64,000 nucleotides of DNA from Scortum barcoo (lineage: Eukaryota; Chordata; Actinopteri; Centrarchiformes; Terapontidae): the NCBI GenBank assembly GCA_023238725.1, contig CM041545.1, forward strand, positions 20,551,501-20,615,500. The letters are read 5' to 3'. The translations under genes were made by a program, and so were the position numbers. Numbering within the stretch: position 1 is the stretch's first letter; each line of letters begins with the position of its first letter. Under the pieces are notes generated by a model, which worked only from the letters and a program-made list of their open reading frames with translations, was not told the DNA's origin and ran no database searches. Positions 41,201 to 48,600 of the stretch are shown piece after piece.

Positions 41201-43139
41201 CTATTAATGTTGTTCAGCTTCTCCAAGAAACTTACTACAATTGTCGTGCAAGCAACTTTCCACTCAGTTGATAAGTCGGAGCGTTGTTTGTTTGTTGTGT
41301 GTGTTTTATGTGTGTGTGTGTGTGTGTATTTAGATACACCAGGGTTTTGAGAGAAACAGCCTTATGAGTGATTTGATATGACAGCTCCTTCCCTCTGTGA
41401 TTACAGCTGTTAATTTGTCTCATCTGTCAGGAGAGCTCAGGGGTGGATATTTGTCCATGCGTGGAAAAATCACTCTTGAGATGCAAATTAACACTTCCTG
41501 TTTGGCATTGCAAAAACGTTGCCCCAAAGTTATACCTGAACTAAAAAAAGAATTAAGCTCACAACTTCCTAGAATATACTTTTTATTTATTTTTTTCTTC
41601 TTTTTGCATCTGCAACTTCCTGCAAATTTTATTTATTTTTCCTATCATTGAGCTAATACATTCACTGTTGGCTGACTGAGCCGGTCAACTGCTAAATTTG
41701 AAGATTAGGTGTCTGTTAGGAGTGTAATTGTTCGCCTGTTCAACTGGAACTGTTTGGTACAGGATGTTCGGTTCGGTGTGCGACTTCCTCTGTTCAGAGA
41801 CCCAAACATTTACTTTTTTAAAAACAGTCTGTGTCACGACTCGCACATTTGGAAGAGAGATTTGAGTTTTACCTGGAAAGTTTTGGCAGTGCATTGCTCC
41901 AAAGTGTGTTTTTCAGAAAGATATGCGTCAATGCTGGATTTAATCATGTGGTTAAGCGCCTTCATGTGTGTGCATGTCGATCAGTGTGTTGTGCTGCCCT
42001 GTAAAAGCCAACACAACCTGCAGCTGTTCATGAAATAAGGTCAGAGTCTGTCGAAAGAGCATTATTGGCATTTGTGTTATTTATTATTTCTTACTGGCAG
42101 CACGCCTGTATTTGAGTTATTCACCTGTCACAGTAAAATTATGGACAGTGAGTGACTGTCAGGTGCTTCTCAGTTGTCAGTTTTTCAAAAAATTAATGAC
42201 AAAAATGGTGTTTTCTACTTTTTCTCTCCTGTTCCGACGATGTACTGAATTGTGACCCCAAAAATGACGCAAATACCGAACCATGATTTCTGTGTATCAT
42301 CACATCTCTTGTGACTGAAGACTAAAGGAGTTTTGCAGGCGAGGTAATGCGTCGAAGGATATTATTCTCTATTTAAATGCGTTATAGGTTTAAATATTCA
42401 TCAAGGAATTCCTGACGGCTCGAGAGCAGAAAGCACGCTCCAAAACGAGCCTTAACATGCGACAGTATGTCAGCGTACACGCGCGTTGGCAGCAGTGAAA
42501 ACAGCTGGGTTTCCTGGGAGAACCAGAGGGACGCGACCATACAGACAGCAAACCAGAGGTAAAATAAAACAAAACAATGAGCCGAAAGCATCTGAAGGCT
42601 GCGGAGTTTATTCCCGCAAGAACGGCTTTACTCGCAGCTCTTTCGCACTACAGGGAGTCATTTAAATTATTAATAACAGGAATAGCTGTAACACACTGGG
42701 AATATAAAGTGTCGCTGTTCTTTCATTCTCTAATCCCATTTGTCAATCACTTCAAAAATAAGATCTGCTTTTCTGAAAATACTTTGAATGCAACACATCA
42801 GTGCACAGCTCGGGTTGTTTATTCTGGATCAACTGAACTTATATCAGCTTCTTATTGGAGTTGGAGCGAGATCAATAGGTGGGTTTAAGTTGAAGTAAAA
42901 CAGCGACTAAAGAATGTATTGGAAATGACTTGATTTGGATTTGGACCGAACGACACAAACAAACCGGCCTTCGCGTGTTCATAGTTATTGTCTGAGATCG
43001 CGCTTCAAGTTAATCCAGATGCATTAAACACTCTCTCTCTCGCTCTCTCTCTCGCTCTCTCGTCTTTTTTCAGGATCTGATGGCCAAAGTGCGAGCCATG
43101 CTTGCCACCTCCAAGACCTTCCAACCTCCCAATTCCTAA
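1900..43139 (+). CDS. sfswap: SFSWAP splicing factor, 16 exons, 5' end outside the window
   Basis: Spliced gene made of exons 1900-1976, 5666-5891, 6111-6211, 7035-7176, 10139-10403, 11079-11231, 11405-11498, 17772-17835, 18849-18952, 19096-19219, 23879-24075, 31474-31885 (or from 31632), 33189-33320, 33810-33950, 37415-37487 and 43074-43139. SFSWAP is a nuclear SR-like regulator of alternative splicing, related to Drosophila suppressor-of-white-apricot. The family has two SURP modules, which contact splicing factors, and a C-terminal RS domain. The sequence shows both SURP modules, the inter-SURP conserved blocks, an RD/RS-rich region and the conserved C-terminal tail, in family order. About 790 codons lie here; the N-terminal part of roughly 190 residues is upstream of the window. 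All introns are GT-AG, and junction phases match except inside the exon at 31474. The family is known to autoregulate through intron retention; that is not shown by this sequence alone. Confidence 0.96.
2122..2676. mobile_element. piggyBac-like MITE with TTAA target duplication
   Basis: A 555 bp element lies between TTAA at 2118-2121 and TTAA at 2677-2680. The terminal inverted repeats are AACAAGAACCGCCA at 2122-2135 and TGGCGGTTCTTGTG at 2663-2676; their inverted comparison matches at 13 of 14 positions. Subterminal motifs related to GGGTAAATT recur (2528-2536, 2646-2654 and inverted near 2166-2174). TTAA duplication is the hallmark of the piggyBac superfamily. No transposase frame is present, so this is a non-autonomous copy. 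Confidence 0.8.
3582..3627. repeat. (TA)n microsatellite
   Basis: About 23 uninterrupted TA units, followed by a short AG run. Intronic. Confidence 0.95.
3838..4826 (+). mobile_element. 5'-truncated L2/CR1-type LINE, 3' end of the reverse transcriptase ORF plus tail
   Basis: An open frame at 4098-4613 (171 codons) encodes the C-terminal part of a LINE reverse transcriptase ORF: LVTSRLDYCNSLLFGLP, VQNAAARIITRTP, LHWLPI and YKSIHNLAPSYLSDLL are typical of fish L2-like elements. Upstream, related coding continues back to about 3850 (KSWFTSNFLKLNSNKTE in another frame), with a frameshift near 3930. The 3' tail runs through a GGCGCTTTAAATAAAATG block to a (TTA)n tract at about 4806-4826, as expected for L2. 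It is 5'-truncated and inactive. Intronic, same strand as sfswap. Confidence 0.88.
5240..5475. repeat. Interspersed repeat candidate with recurring TGCTTGAAA motif
   Basis: The motif GCTTGAA recurs at about 5253, 5272, 5334 and 5469 in an AT-rich context. The wording resembles a widespread vertebrate repeat rich in 'cttgaaa' motifs; the family cannot be named from sequence alone. Confidence 0.4.
5666..5891 (+). CDS. sfswap: sfswap exon: first SURP module
   Basis: The acceptor TTTTCAG ends at 5665 and the donor G|GTGAGT is at 5892; the exon runs from phase 0 to phase 1. It encodes the whole first SURP (SWAP) module: IIERTANFVCQQGAQFEIVL, then the hallmark NSQFDFLRFDHYLNPYYK helix region. It ends in a Gln/Ser-rich linker. 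The aromatic core residues of the SURP fold (F, FDFL, YYK) are all present. Confidence 0.97.
6111..6211 (+). CDS. sfswap: sfswap exon: acidic linker and YLHPSLF motif
   Basis: The acceptor is TTGCTATAG at 6110 and the donor AAG|GTAAAG is at 6212. The exon enters in phase 1 and leaves in phase 0. It starts with an Asp-rich run and continues into YLHPSLFAPKKCSRLEELVK, a conserved SFSWAP segment. The preceding intron is only 219 bp. Confidence 0.94.
7035..7176 (+). CDS. sfswap: sfswap exon: DPDHPLAALVRKA block
   Basis: The acceptor is CTCCGCAG at 7034 and the donor C|GTGAGT is at 7177; the exon runs from phase 0 to phase 1. It encodes PLKVMDPDHPLAALVRKAKQ, which is nearly invariant in the vertebrate family, then a variable Thr/Pro/Ala linker ending in QYSAD. 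Confidence 0.95.
7177..10138 (+). other. sfswap intron (3.0 kb)
   Basis: Intron between the DPDHPLAALV exon and the YYMLPDGT exon. Apart from a short Tc1-like fragment at about 8700-8790 I see no gene or structured element. Confidence 0.88.
8700..8790. mobile_element. Short fragment of the Tc1-like relic family
   Basis: The sequence CTCATTTGGTGTTTTGATG followed by a GGTGGAG and GTTGAGATGTGG context also occurs at 24433-24500, and its downstream wording matches 53290-53300. It is a short, decayed piece of the same interspersed repeat. Confidence 0.5.
10139..10403 (+). CDS. sfswap: sfswap exon: MYYGYYMLPDGT block and Pro/Ala/Thr linker
   Basis: The acceptor is CTTTACAG at 10138 and the donor AG|GTAGGA is at 10404. 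The exon enters in phase 1 and leaves in phase 2. The 5' part reads AMYYGYYMLPDGTFCLAPPP and is conserved. The rest is a low-complexity Pro/Ala/Thr/Ser linker leading to SURP2, with mutually supportive GC-rich codon use. Confidence 0.95.
10480..10860. repeat. Imperfect tandem repeat with GTACTTTTACTTAAG motif
   Basis: Degenerate copies of a GTACTTTTACTTAAG...GAGTATTTTTAAA unit. The first motif occurs at about 10588, 10666 and 10786, and the second at about 10631, 10711, 10751 and 10830, giving about 80-base spacing with a 40-base offset. The wording resembles an interspersed repeat common in teleost genomes. It lies in the intron just after the Pro/Ala/Thr linker exon. Confidence 0.65.
11079..11231 (+). 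CDS. sfswap: sfswap exon: N-terminal half of SURP2
   Basis: The acceptor AAAACAG ends at 11078 and the donor CG|GTAAGT is at 11232; the exon runs from phase 2 to phase 2. It encodes a short linker, then [20 protein letters not shown] and GLKFEASVRAKNDPR, the first half of the second SURP module. The acceptor's pyrimidine tract is interrupted by an A-rich stretch, but the conserved protein leaves no doubt about the exon. Confidence 0.95.
11405..11498 (+). CDS. sfswap: sfswap exon: C-terminal half of SURP2
   Basis: The acceptor is CTGTAG at 11404 and the donor GAG|GTATTA is at 11499; the exon runs from phase 2 to phase 0. It encodes FDFLQSWNQYNTYYEFKKNY and FMQKEG, completing SURP2. The intron inside the SURP2 module is 173 bp. 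Human SFSWAP has a longer acidic stretch after this point than the fish exons supply, so either the linker is shorter here or a small poorly conserved exon is missed in the next 6.3 kb. Confidence 0.95.
11499..17771 (+). other. sfswap intron (6.3 kb) with no recognised element
   Basis: A long intron after SURP2. Only short homopolymers (14525-14539, for example) and AT-rich tracts are seen. A 155-codon minus-strand frame at 12577-13044 has no recognisable domain and is treated as chance. Confidence 0.85.
17772..17835 (+). CDS. sfswap: sfswap short exon: Ser/Lys/Asp linker
   Basis: The acceptor is TTCATTAAG at 17771 and the donor G|GTAGGA is at 17836; the 64 bp exon runs from phase 0 to phase 1. 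It reads SEAGGDKLQSDSSAKDSKLT then K, and joins to ASFAPI in the next exon exactly as the family's K(L)xKASFAPI junction does. Using the AG two bases downstream would give an immediate stop, so 17772 is the start. Confidence 0.87.
17836..18848 (+). other. sfswap intron (1.0 kb)
   Basis: Contains CT-rich microsatellite-like patches near 18510-18530 and 18633-18645. Nothing else is recognised. Confidence 0.88.
18849..18952 (+). CDS. sfswap: sfswap exon: ASFAPI...AKEND...LPLEKNRV block
   Basis: The acceptor is CGTTACAG at 18848 and the exon runs from phase 1 to phase 0. It encodes ASFAPICFAIRAKENDMLPL then EKNRVRLDDDSDEDK, strongly conserved in SFSWAP. The donor AAG|GTCTCG at 18953 is the weakest in the gene. 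The following intron is only about 140 bp, and retention would reach an in-frame TGA near 19028. Confidence 0.93.
19096..19219 (+). CDS. sfswap: sfswap exon: acidic linker and LSLEELEAKQ
   Basis: The donor G|GTAGCA is at 19220 and the exon leaves in phase 1. It encodes EDEGLEAVMGGAEMVDKEPL and a segment ending in PSLSLEELEAKQ, which joins to AKQKLEDR as in the family. Two AAG acceptors six bases apart are in the same frame, so the exon may start at 19090 (adding Phe-Lys) or at 19096. The pyrimidine tract is weak for both. Confidence 0.9.
19220..23878 (+). other. sfswap intron (4.7 kb)
   Basis: Carries a candidate interspersed repeat at 22140-22460, a short TATC run at 22892-22908 and a CT-rich stretch at 23160-23680. 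The CT-rich stretch gives a long but compositionally biased open frame. Confidence 0.88.
22140..22460. repeat. Interspersed teleost repeat candidate
   Basis: The stretch with AGTGAACATAGTGGAGAATT, GGTGGAGACCAAAAATGGAG and GATAATGTTGCTCTGTGTCT resembles a repeat often seen in percomorph sequence. Family and boundaries are not determinable here; this rests on recalled resemblance. Confidence 0.4.
23879..24075 (+). CDS. sfswap: sfswap exon: AKQKLEDR basic helical block
   Basis: The acceptor is GCCCTTAG at 23878 and the donor GAG|GTATGT is at 24076; the exon runs from phase 1 to phase 0. It encodes [20 protein letters not shown], then [20 protein letters not shown] and LQTLRGPF, a long charged helix that is nearly identical across vertebrates. 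It ends with a variable acidic segment. Confidence 0.96.
24330..24810 (-). mobile_element. Degenerate Tc1/mariner-like transposon relic
   Basis: Minus-strand translation of 24518-24718 contains GGSGGSVMLWKGAFIWHGMG and PLVPLE, close to the GGSVMVWG...G motif of Tc1-like DDE transposases. The plus strand carries wording shared with the copy at 53284-53700 (TTTG.AGTGACCCCTC...AAGGGGACAAGT). Relative to that copy, the AAGGTCACAGCATATGATTC module lies on the other side, so the relic is rearranged. It is short, broken and inactive. Confidence 0.6.
27038..27067. repeat. Poly(T)-poly(A) junction
   Basis: Nineteen T followed directly by eleven A, a self-complementary homopolymer junction that could form a hairpin. 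Intronic. Confidence 0.85.
31474..31885 (+). CDS. sfswap: sfswap exon: RD-repeat and start of RS domain, with frame conflict
   Basis: A strong acceptor (long pyrimidine tract, TCTCTAG at 31473) opens in phase 0 with MQEALSILSETVPPQASSAA and a Ser/Thr/Pro-rich stretch down to about 31650. The conserved 3' part is in a different frame: an Arg-Asp/Glu alternation of about 45 residues (from about 31650 to 31786), then KKKKKHKRRSRSRSKSK and HSLPSAYRRSRRSR. Only this second frame joins correctly in phase 2 through the donor CG|GTAAGA at 31886 to the next exon. Read from 31474 without correction, the exon stays open but in the wrong frame. A second good acceptor (pyrimidine-rich, CTACCTCCAG at 31631) would start the exon at 31632 and keep the conserved frame. 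Which start is used, or whether two extra bases in the GA tract are a sequence error or real, cannot be decided from this window. Confidence 0.88.
31683..31736 (+). repeat. Three perfect 18 bp tandem units in the RD-coding exon
   Basis: The unit GATAGAGACAGAGACAGA is repeated three times without mismatch and is flanked by diverged AGAGAC/AGAGAT units between about 31643 and 31770. In the conserved frame each unit encodes (Asp-Arg)3, so microsatellite-type expansion here lengthens the protein's RD tract. Confidence 0.9.
31886..33188 (+). other. sfswap intron (1.3 kb)
   Basis: AT-rich with a perfect 12-base inverted repeat at 32285-32315. Nothing else is recognised. Confidence 0.88.
33189..33320 (+). 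CDS. sfswap: sfswap exon: RS domain
   Basis: The acceptor is CTGGCCAG at 33188 and the donor AG|GTAAAG is at 33321; the exon runs from phase 2 to phase 2. It is rich in Arg, Ser, Glu and Asp (RSHSPGRRDKRG, ERRRDDRERERHH, LPRRHSRS), as expected of the SFSWAP RS domain, which mediates contacts with other SR proteins and nuclear speckle targeting. Confidence 0.92.
33810..33950 (+). CDS. sfswap: sfswap exon: Ser/Pro-rich RS-domain end
   Basis: The acceptor is CACCTCCCAG at 33809 and the donor AG|GTGACC is at 33951; the exon runs from phase 2 to phase 2. It encodes RSPPDKRRSSLSASGQ, then a Ser-Pro-rich stretch (LSPYSSPGRVLSPSASPASS). Such SP dipeptides are typical phosphorylation targets, which is an inference from composition only. 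Confidence 0.9.
33951..37414 (+). other. sfswap intron (3.5 kb)
   Basis: Contains a T homopolymer at 35218-35249 and T-rich patches near 36607-36640. No gene or mobile element is recognised. Confidence 0.88.
35218..35249. repeat. Poly(T) homopolymer, 32 bases
   Basis: Uninterrupted T run within an intron of the RS-domain part of the gene. Confidence 0.92.
37415..37487 (+). CDS. sfswap: sfswap exon: SSSIVSSVQSKITQ tail
   Basis: The acceptor follows a CT-rich tract (TCTCTACAG at 37414) and the donor CAG|GTATTG is at 37488; the exon runs from phase 2 to phase 0. It encodes SGSLEKDKAVSSSIVSSVQS then KITQ, the start of the highly conserved SFSWAP C-terminus. Confidence 0.95.
37488..43073 (+). 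other. sfswap last intron (5.6 kb)
   Basis: Separates the two C-terminal tail exons. It contains GT microsatellites near 41180-41194 and 41310-41328, and a CT tract before the last exon. No other feature can be supported. Confidence 0.88.
43074..43139 (+). CDS. sfswap: sfswap last coding exon and stop codon
   Basis: The acceptor follows a long CT tract at 43031-43073 ending in TTTTTTCAG. It encodes DLMAKVRAMLATSKTFQPPN then S and TAA at 43137-43139. This matches the family's terminal DLMAKVRAMLA motif, so the gene's 3' coding end is complete. Confidence 0.96.
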   Translation, partial: DLMAKVRAMLATSKTFQPPNS

Positions 43140-43750
43140 AAGGTTCACGGCTTTCCACTTGCCACTACAACCTCGACCACTCAGCGACTCATTCGGCCTG
43201 GATCTGTCTCGTCTCCTCCGCGTTTACCCGTTATTTTATTATTTCATCTTCATTTGAGCAGCACATTAAGAGTGACGTTGAAGGCGTTCGTTGAGCTGGA
43301 ATATCCAGGAGAAAGCTCACCAGCCGGGAGAAGACGTCAGCACATGACACGTTTTTGGTTCAAGAAGAATCAAATGTGGAAATGATCCGTGTGTTTATTC
43401 TGCGTCCGGTTTAGAAACACTCACCCTCGTGGCGACAGTCAGTCTTTGCAGCATCACCCCCAAAAGCTGCTGGAGGTCTCTGTTCTCTCCTTCTGTGAAG
43501 GAAGGTTCTGTTGTTTTGATCACTTCAAATCTCTCATCTACTCTCCTCTGCTGTCATTTCCTCCCTCCAGCTGTCTTCTCTCTCTGGCACCTCACTCATC
43601 TACTCTAGAGGCCATTTTAATTTTCCCCCTCTGTCCCTCAGCTCTAGTGTGTGGCCTTCTATTTCTGTTCCTGGTTTGTACTGTAATTAATTTAATGCAG
43701 AACAACTTTGTAATCCAGACTGTCAATAAAGTTTCAGCTATGATTTACTC
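43140..43750 (+). other. sfswap: sfswap 3' untranslated region
   Basis: Non-coding sequence from the stop codon to the expected cleavage site about 15-25 bases after the AATAAA at 43725-43730. It is moderately T/C-rich and contains no recognised RNA element. The 3' boundary is estimated, not observed. Confidence 0.75.
43725..43730 (+). terminator. Polyadenylation signal AATAAA of sfswap
   Basis: A canonical AATAAA hexamer about 590 bases after the stop codon. It is followed by a T/G-rich stretch near 43765-43790 (TTTGTTATTGTG) that could act as the downstream element. No other hexamer lies closer to the stop in a comparable context. Confidence 0.8.
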
Positions 43751-44559
43751 ACGGTCACGGCTCCATTTGGATTTGTTATTGTGCACAAAACACAAGTTGT
43801 AAAGTCAATTAAGGCGCACTTTTCTGGATCATGAACTTGAGTCCAGTCTCACCCCCCTTTTCACCGTCCTTCATTTGAGGTACACTGATAACACGTTTAC
43901 TGCCTCCAAACCTTCACCCCCATCGACTGTATTAAGTTTAGTGTTACAGCAGCATCGAAGATAAACCCGACAAACATGACTGTCGATGGGCTGATATCCT
44001 TCAAACCACACTTGTGACTCAGTGTGCCGATAAAGCAGGGTACAGAAATTGTTAGTCTCCTGGCACAAAGGATTAAATGTTCGGAAAGATGACCCTTTTG
44101 AGGTCGTGCAGATGTTTTAAAACTAATCAATACGATGTGCAAATCAATTCTGAAAGGACACTCATCACAACATCATCCAACATTGGACACATTTCACCTT
44201 GAGTATTGTGAAGTACGAGTTCTTCTGGTTGGTTTAAAAGAAATATAAGTGAAGAAAGCAGCCAGTGAACAGCGGTGCATCATCATCATAAGGTTAGATT
44301 ACCCAGGAGGAGGCATGATAAGAGAGAATATTTAGTCTGAACGCACAAACTCGAAGCACATCATGTTCAGAAGACTGTGGTACTTTTAGAGAAGTGTTCT
44401 GATTGTGGTGCCGAGACAACAAACTCTTCACTGTCTGAAAGTCTGCTTGTAGGTTGTTTGCTGCAGAATACAGAGCGTGAACACAACACTTCTTAAATTT
44501 CCCTAAAACTCCCTAAAAACAGTGCTCAAAATTATTTACAAGAACCCACTCAAGCAAAA

Positions 44560-44815
44560 AAAAAAGATAAAAAACTAAAAATAAATTATAGTAAGAGTTA
44601 TAAAATAAAATATAAACCTAAAATATAAATTATACAACTAAAATATAAATTTTACAGCAGACTTTTATTTATTTATTTTCATGTGCAATACTCATTACTG
44701 CTTTTACTTGATATATATTTATTTATTATATGTACACTACAGGCCAAAAGGAACAATGTGAATCCCCCCCTGTGGAACTAATAAAGGCTATCTTGAATCT
44801 TTAATCTCGAATATA
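44560..44815 (+). repeat. Interspersed repeat with AT-rich body and retroelement-like 3' tail
   Basis: AAAATATAAA-type units at about 44575-44660 are followed by CCCCCCCTGTGGAACTAATA and AAGGCTATCTTGAATCT. This resembles the 'CCCTGTGGGACTAATAAAGG' tail seen at the 3' ends of fish non-LTR elements. The family cannot be named, and the left boundary is uncertain. Confidence 0.5.
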
Positions 44816-45540
44816 CAAAAGAATGCAGGTAACCGTATTGGCAGTAGATGTGCAAAAACATTAAGGTGCAAGAATTGTAGTGATGGTGCTGTGAAGAAGA
44901 CTTCAAAAGTCTTATTGCCTGCCCGAATATAGTTAAAAAGCTCCTTTAATTGTTTGTCCCAAGGAAAGTCAGCGCCCTCCTGCCCTGAATACTTTCTGCA
45001 GATGCAACATCAAAAGCATCCCAACTGCTCCAAATCAAACCTCGCCCCCATCCTCTGCAGCGATGCTCAGTTCTCCCCTTCACCGTGAGAGAAACTACAG
45101 CAATATTAGCACCTGCACCAACGAAGTGAAGAGCTGCCTCGAGCCAACAGAGTGCTGAACATCTCCTCCCCACCGACAAACAAACAGCTGACACAAACAC
45201 AGTCGGCTGCTGTATTTTTATTTTTTTTTACTCTGGTGAGCTAAAAATTCATTATTACATGAACATGTGAGCACATACAGCACCTGAACTCTTTTCCACT
45301 GACAACAGCTTAAAGTTTGCTTCATTTTATGAGTGAGACATGAGCACTACAAAAACACCCCAAACACAGCAAAATAATAAAATCCAGACACCTCCACTCA
45401 TGTCTATTTGGACATAAGTGATGATTGACAGGCATTATTTGTGAATACATGGTCTTTTAGGGAAATCCTACTTCCTAACGTCATCACCAAACAGCTAGAA
45501 AACTGTAGCTGTAAACAGTTTAATTACTGAGTTAAAGCCT

Positions 45541-45690
45541 GCTGTGGCTCAGGAGGTAGAGCTGCTCCACAAGTACTTGTTGCTCTGTGTGTGTGTGTGT
45601 GTGTGTGAGCATTAGATTAGATTGCATGGCAGCCTCTGAAATCAGTGCATGAGTGGGCCGTATGAGTTTAATCACGCCAACATTTCGTCC
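45541..45690 (+). mobile_element. tRNA-derived SINE remnant
   Basis: GCTGTGGCTCAGGAGGTAGA at 45541-45560 matches the A-box end of fish tRNA-derived SINEs. The B-box region is lost and partly replaced by a (GT)n run at 45587-45607. The following AGATTGCATGGCAGCCTCTG and CAGTGCATGAGTGGGC wording matches the body of such SINEs. Internally deleted. Confidence 0.6.
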
Positions 45691-48600
45691 TTTTCCACCT
45701 GATTTAATGTCTTTTATGCGAGAGGGCCACAAGCTGCAAACACACACTGACCTTTATCAAATTAGCAAAACTCTCAAAAAGTTGTTTTCCAACAATTTAG
45801 ACACTTTAACCGGTCGTCTTCTGAATTTTGGCCCCCGTCACAGCGCTGGATGTCGATTCTGGTAAAACGTCTGATTTTAGTGCTGTGCTATCCAAAGAGA
45901 GCTAGACAGAGTGGAAAATTGGGTTGGATTGCTTTTCTCTTTTATTCTAAGTATAGTCATACTTTTTTTTGAGAATATGTCAGAGAGGTGATTCAGCTCA
46001 GTGGGAGGAGAAGTCTGGAGTTAGATTGCATGATACGTCTGTTGGACAAAATAACAGAAAATGAAAGTGTTTTCTTTGTACAACTCCACTAGAAGCTTTC
46101 TTTGTTTTTCATTTGAGAAAATAACAAAACTCACCCTGGCACACTTTACCTGCTATTAATCAAATATATATAATTTATACAAAGCAGTTGTTCATATAAA
46201 TGATTAAAGTGAAACTGTCACTCCTTTTGGAAACCAATACAACTCTGCGCTGGTTGATGGGAGCAGTAGTTTTTAATCATATTAGTATTTTATGAGGTCT
46301 GCAGCAACAGTTTTTACCATTCACTAATTCAAAGCAATGCAATATGGAGTGAAATCTGGAGTGGAGATATTAAAAGCTTTTACTTATTTCTCTGTGGATG
46401 AGAAGGCAAAGATTTAGTCCTAATCAGCTAAATCAAAATTAAGTTGTCAACACTTGCAACTAAAAATTTTAATTGGGAGAAATGGATAAGAAGGAAATCG
46501 CTACTCTAATGGGACCATTTATCTAATTATTTAACAGATTTGATTTATTTTTATAATAAATTGCATCATTTGCTGTCTCAGGGAAAAAAAAAAAAAACAC
46601 TTTGCATCGTCCAGACAGAAAATGTTTGTATCCAAAAAAAAAAAAAAGGAAAGAAAATAAAGAGTTCAAATCATTTACAGCAACATTAATTGAATCCATT
46701 AGACAGATGAAGCTCACAGTGCGACATTTTAACGCCACTGTGATGCTTAAAATACATCTGCTCATCACTGTGGTTAAGACCAAAACTCTCACACACACAC
46801 TGCAAACACACTTTTTCAGTCACACACACGGACTCACATTGGAAGTACCAAAGAGTGGATGAAGAAACTCCCACCAGGCTAAAACTTTCATTTCAAGGCC
46901 CCTCACTTTGCTTTTCTTCCCGTGCGTCTGCAGGGGGATGGAGCTGAACATTTTTACCGAAAAGGTCAAAACAACATACTCCGTCGAAGGCCAACAACAC
47001 TCTTACATTTGCCAGCTCCTTCTTCTTTGTACCGCGGTTGTTGAAAGGTTCTTTATCGATTTCACGCCGGACTGCCAGGTAACTGCAGAGCTGCGCTGAA
47101 GTATCCGAGTAAAGTCTCAAGTCACTGAAACGTGTCCGAGTCATCGACTGAAGCATGTCGGCGAGGTTTGAGTCACAGGTAGGTCCTTGGGGGCGAGTCG
47201 CAGGTCAGCTTTAAGGCCTTTCATGCAAACATGAAAGGTCCCAGAATAAATGATAAAAAACACGTATGGGGTAAACCCATAAGTGGCTACACATCTTGAG
47301 AATAATACAACATTTTATTAGAATAAAAACTGCTAAATGTACATAAAACTTGTAAAAGCTACTAAAATGAGCTTCTCCAACACTTGTAAAGCAAGCACTG
47401 CGAAAACATGCTGACTATAAGACAAGAGAAAACTATTAAGGGTTTCGATTTGGTTCATCAGTTTTCTTAATGTGGCGACACTCTCAGATAATGTGTGTCT
47501 TTGTATGGTGGCTTGATCACCCCTGAACAACAAAAAAAAAATGTGGAGGTTGTTTTTAAAGCACTACAAAGAACCTTTAGCCCAAAGCCTCAAAGGCTGC
47601 TTTGTACCAAGTTCTTAAAAGGATTTCATAAGCAGGTGTCCTCCGCCAGCTGTCATAAACAAAACACCTGCTTCAACATCTCTGATTACGGAGCGGCGAG
47701 ATTTGCAGCATCCTTAAAAGTTTCGGCGGCGAAGATGCAGCATCGGTTTCCTGCTGTGTGATAATTAATGTGGCTTGTCTCATATTCTTCATCCCGCTTA
47801 ATGAAGCGTTCTTTGGCAGGCTAAGATGTTCGATGGAAAGACGTTTCTTTAAAAGGTTACCGCGTGACATCACCATAAAGAGACGCTTCTGTTTAACTAA
47901 TTTTTTTAATGCATTATCGCAGATGGATAATTTTTAGCACATTTGGGCAAAAAGGCCATGAATAATACAAAGACTCTGATCATTCCCGGTGCAATATACA
48001 GATGAAAAGACATCAATTGTATTCTTAAATATTTTACAGAAATGAAAAACAGCTCTATGAATAACAAAAAGGAGAACATAAATAATCTGTGATCCATTAT
48101 TGGATTTATTCATCAGCTGAAGTCAGTGTCTGAAGTTAGTGGAGTCTCGGGAAGTAGACGCACTAATGGAGAATCTGCATTGTCTTGCTTTTACGTGAAC
48201 TGCAGATATAAAAATAACAACAATAAAGATTTTCCACGAATGTCTCATGCCTGAATTACGTGACACGATGACAAGAACTCGCCTGGGACTCCCCGCCACC
48301 GGTGGAAACGATGAAGCACCTTGCACGTTGAGTTTTATCTTGACTGGATGTCACGCAACATGGACGTGTTTCTCCACTTAATTAAACACTCGTAACGGAA
48401 AGCCGGCGCCGCTTTAAAAATGAATCCATCTTTCTTTGCCCTGCTGCACAGATCTGCTTGACGAGAAAGGGGGGGAGGGGGGGGGTGAACTGATAAATAA
48501 AATAAAGCACATCCTTTGGCCTTTTTCCCCCCTTCCTATCAAGCGGGTGTCTTGCCTTGATACTGTCAAAGCGACACACGGGTCAGAAAATCCAGCAAGC

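Noticed and set aside
45541..45620. A functional tRNA gene at the GTGGCTCAGGAGGTAGAG sequence
   Set aside because: There is only an A-box. The B-box and acceptor stem are missing and a GT run interrupts it, so a SINE remnant explains it better.
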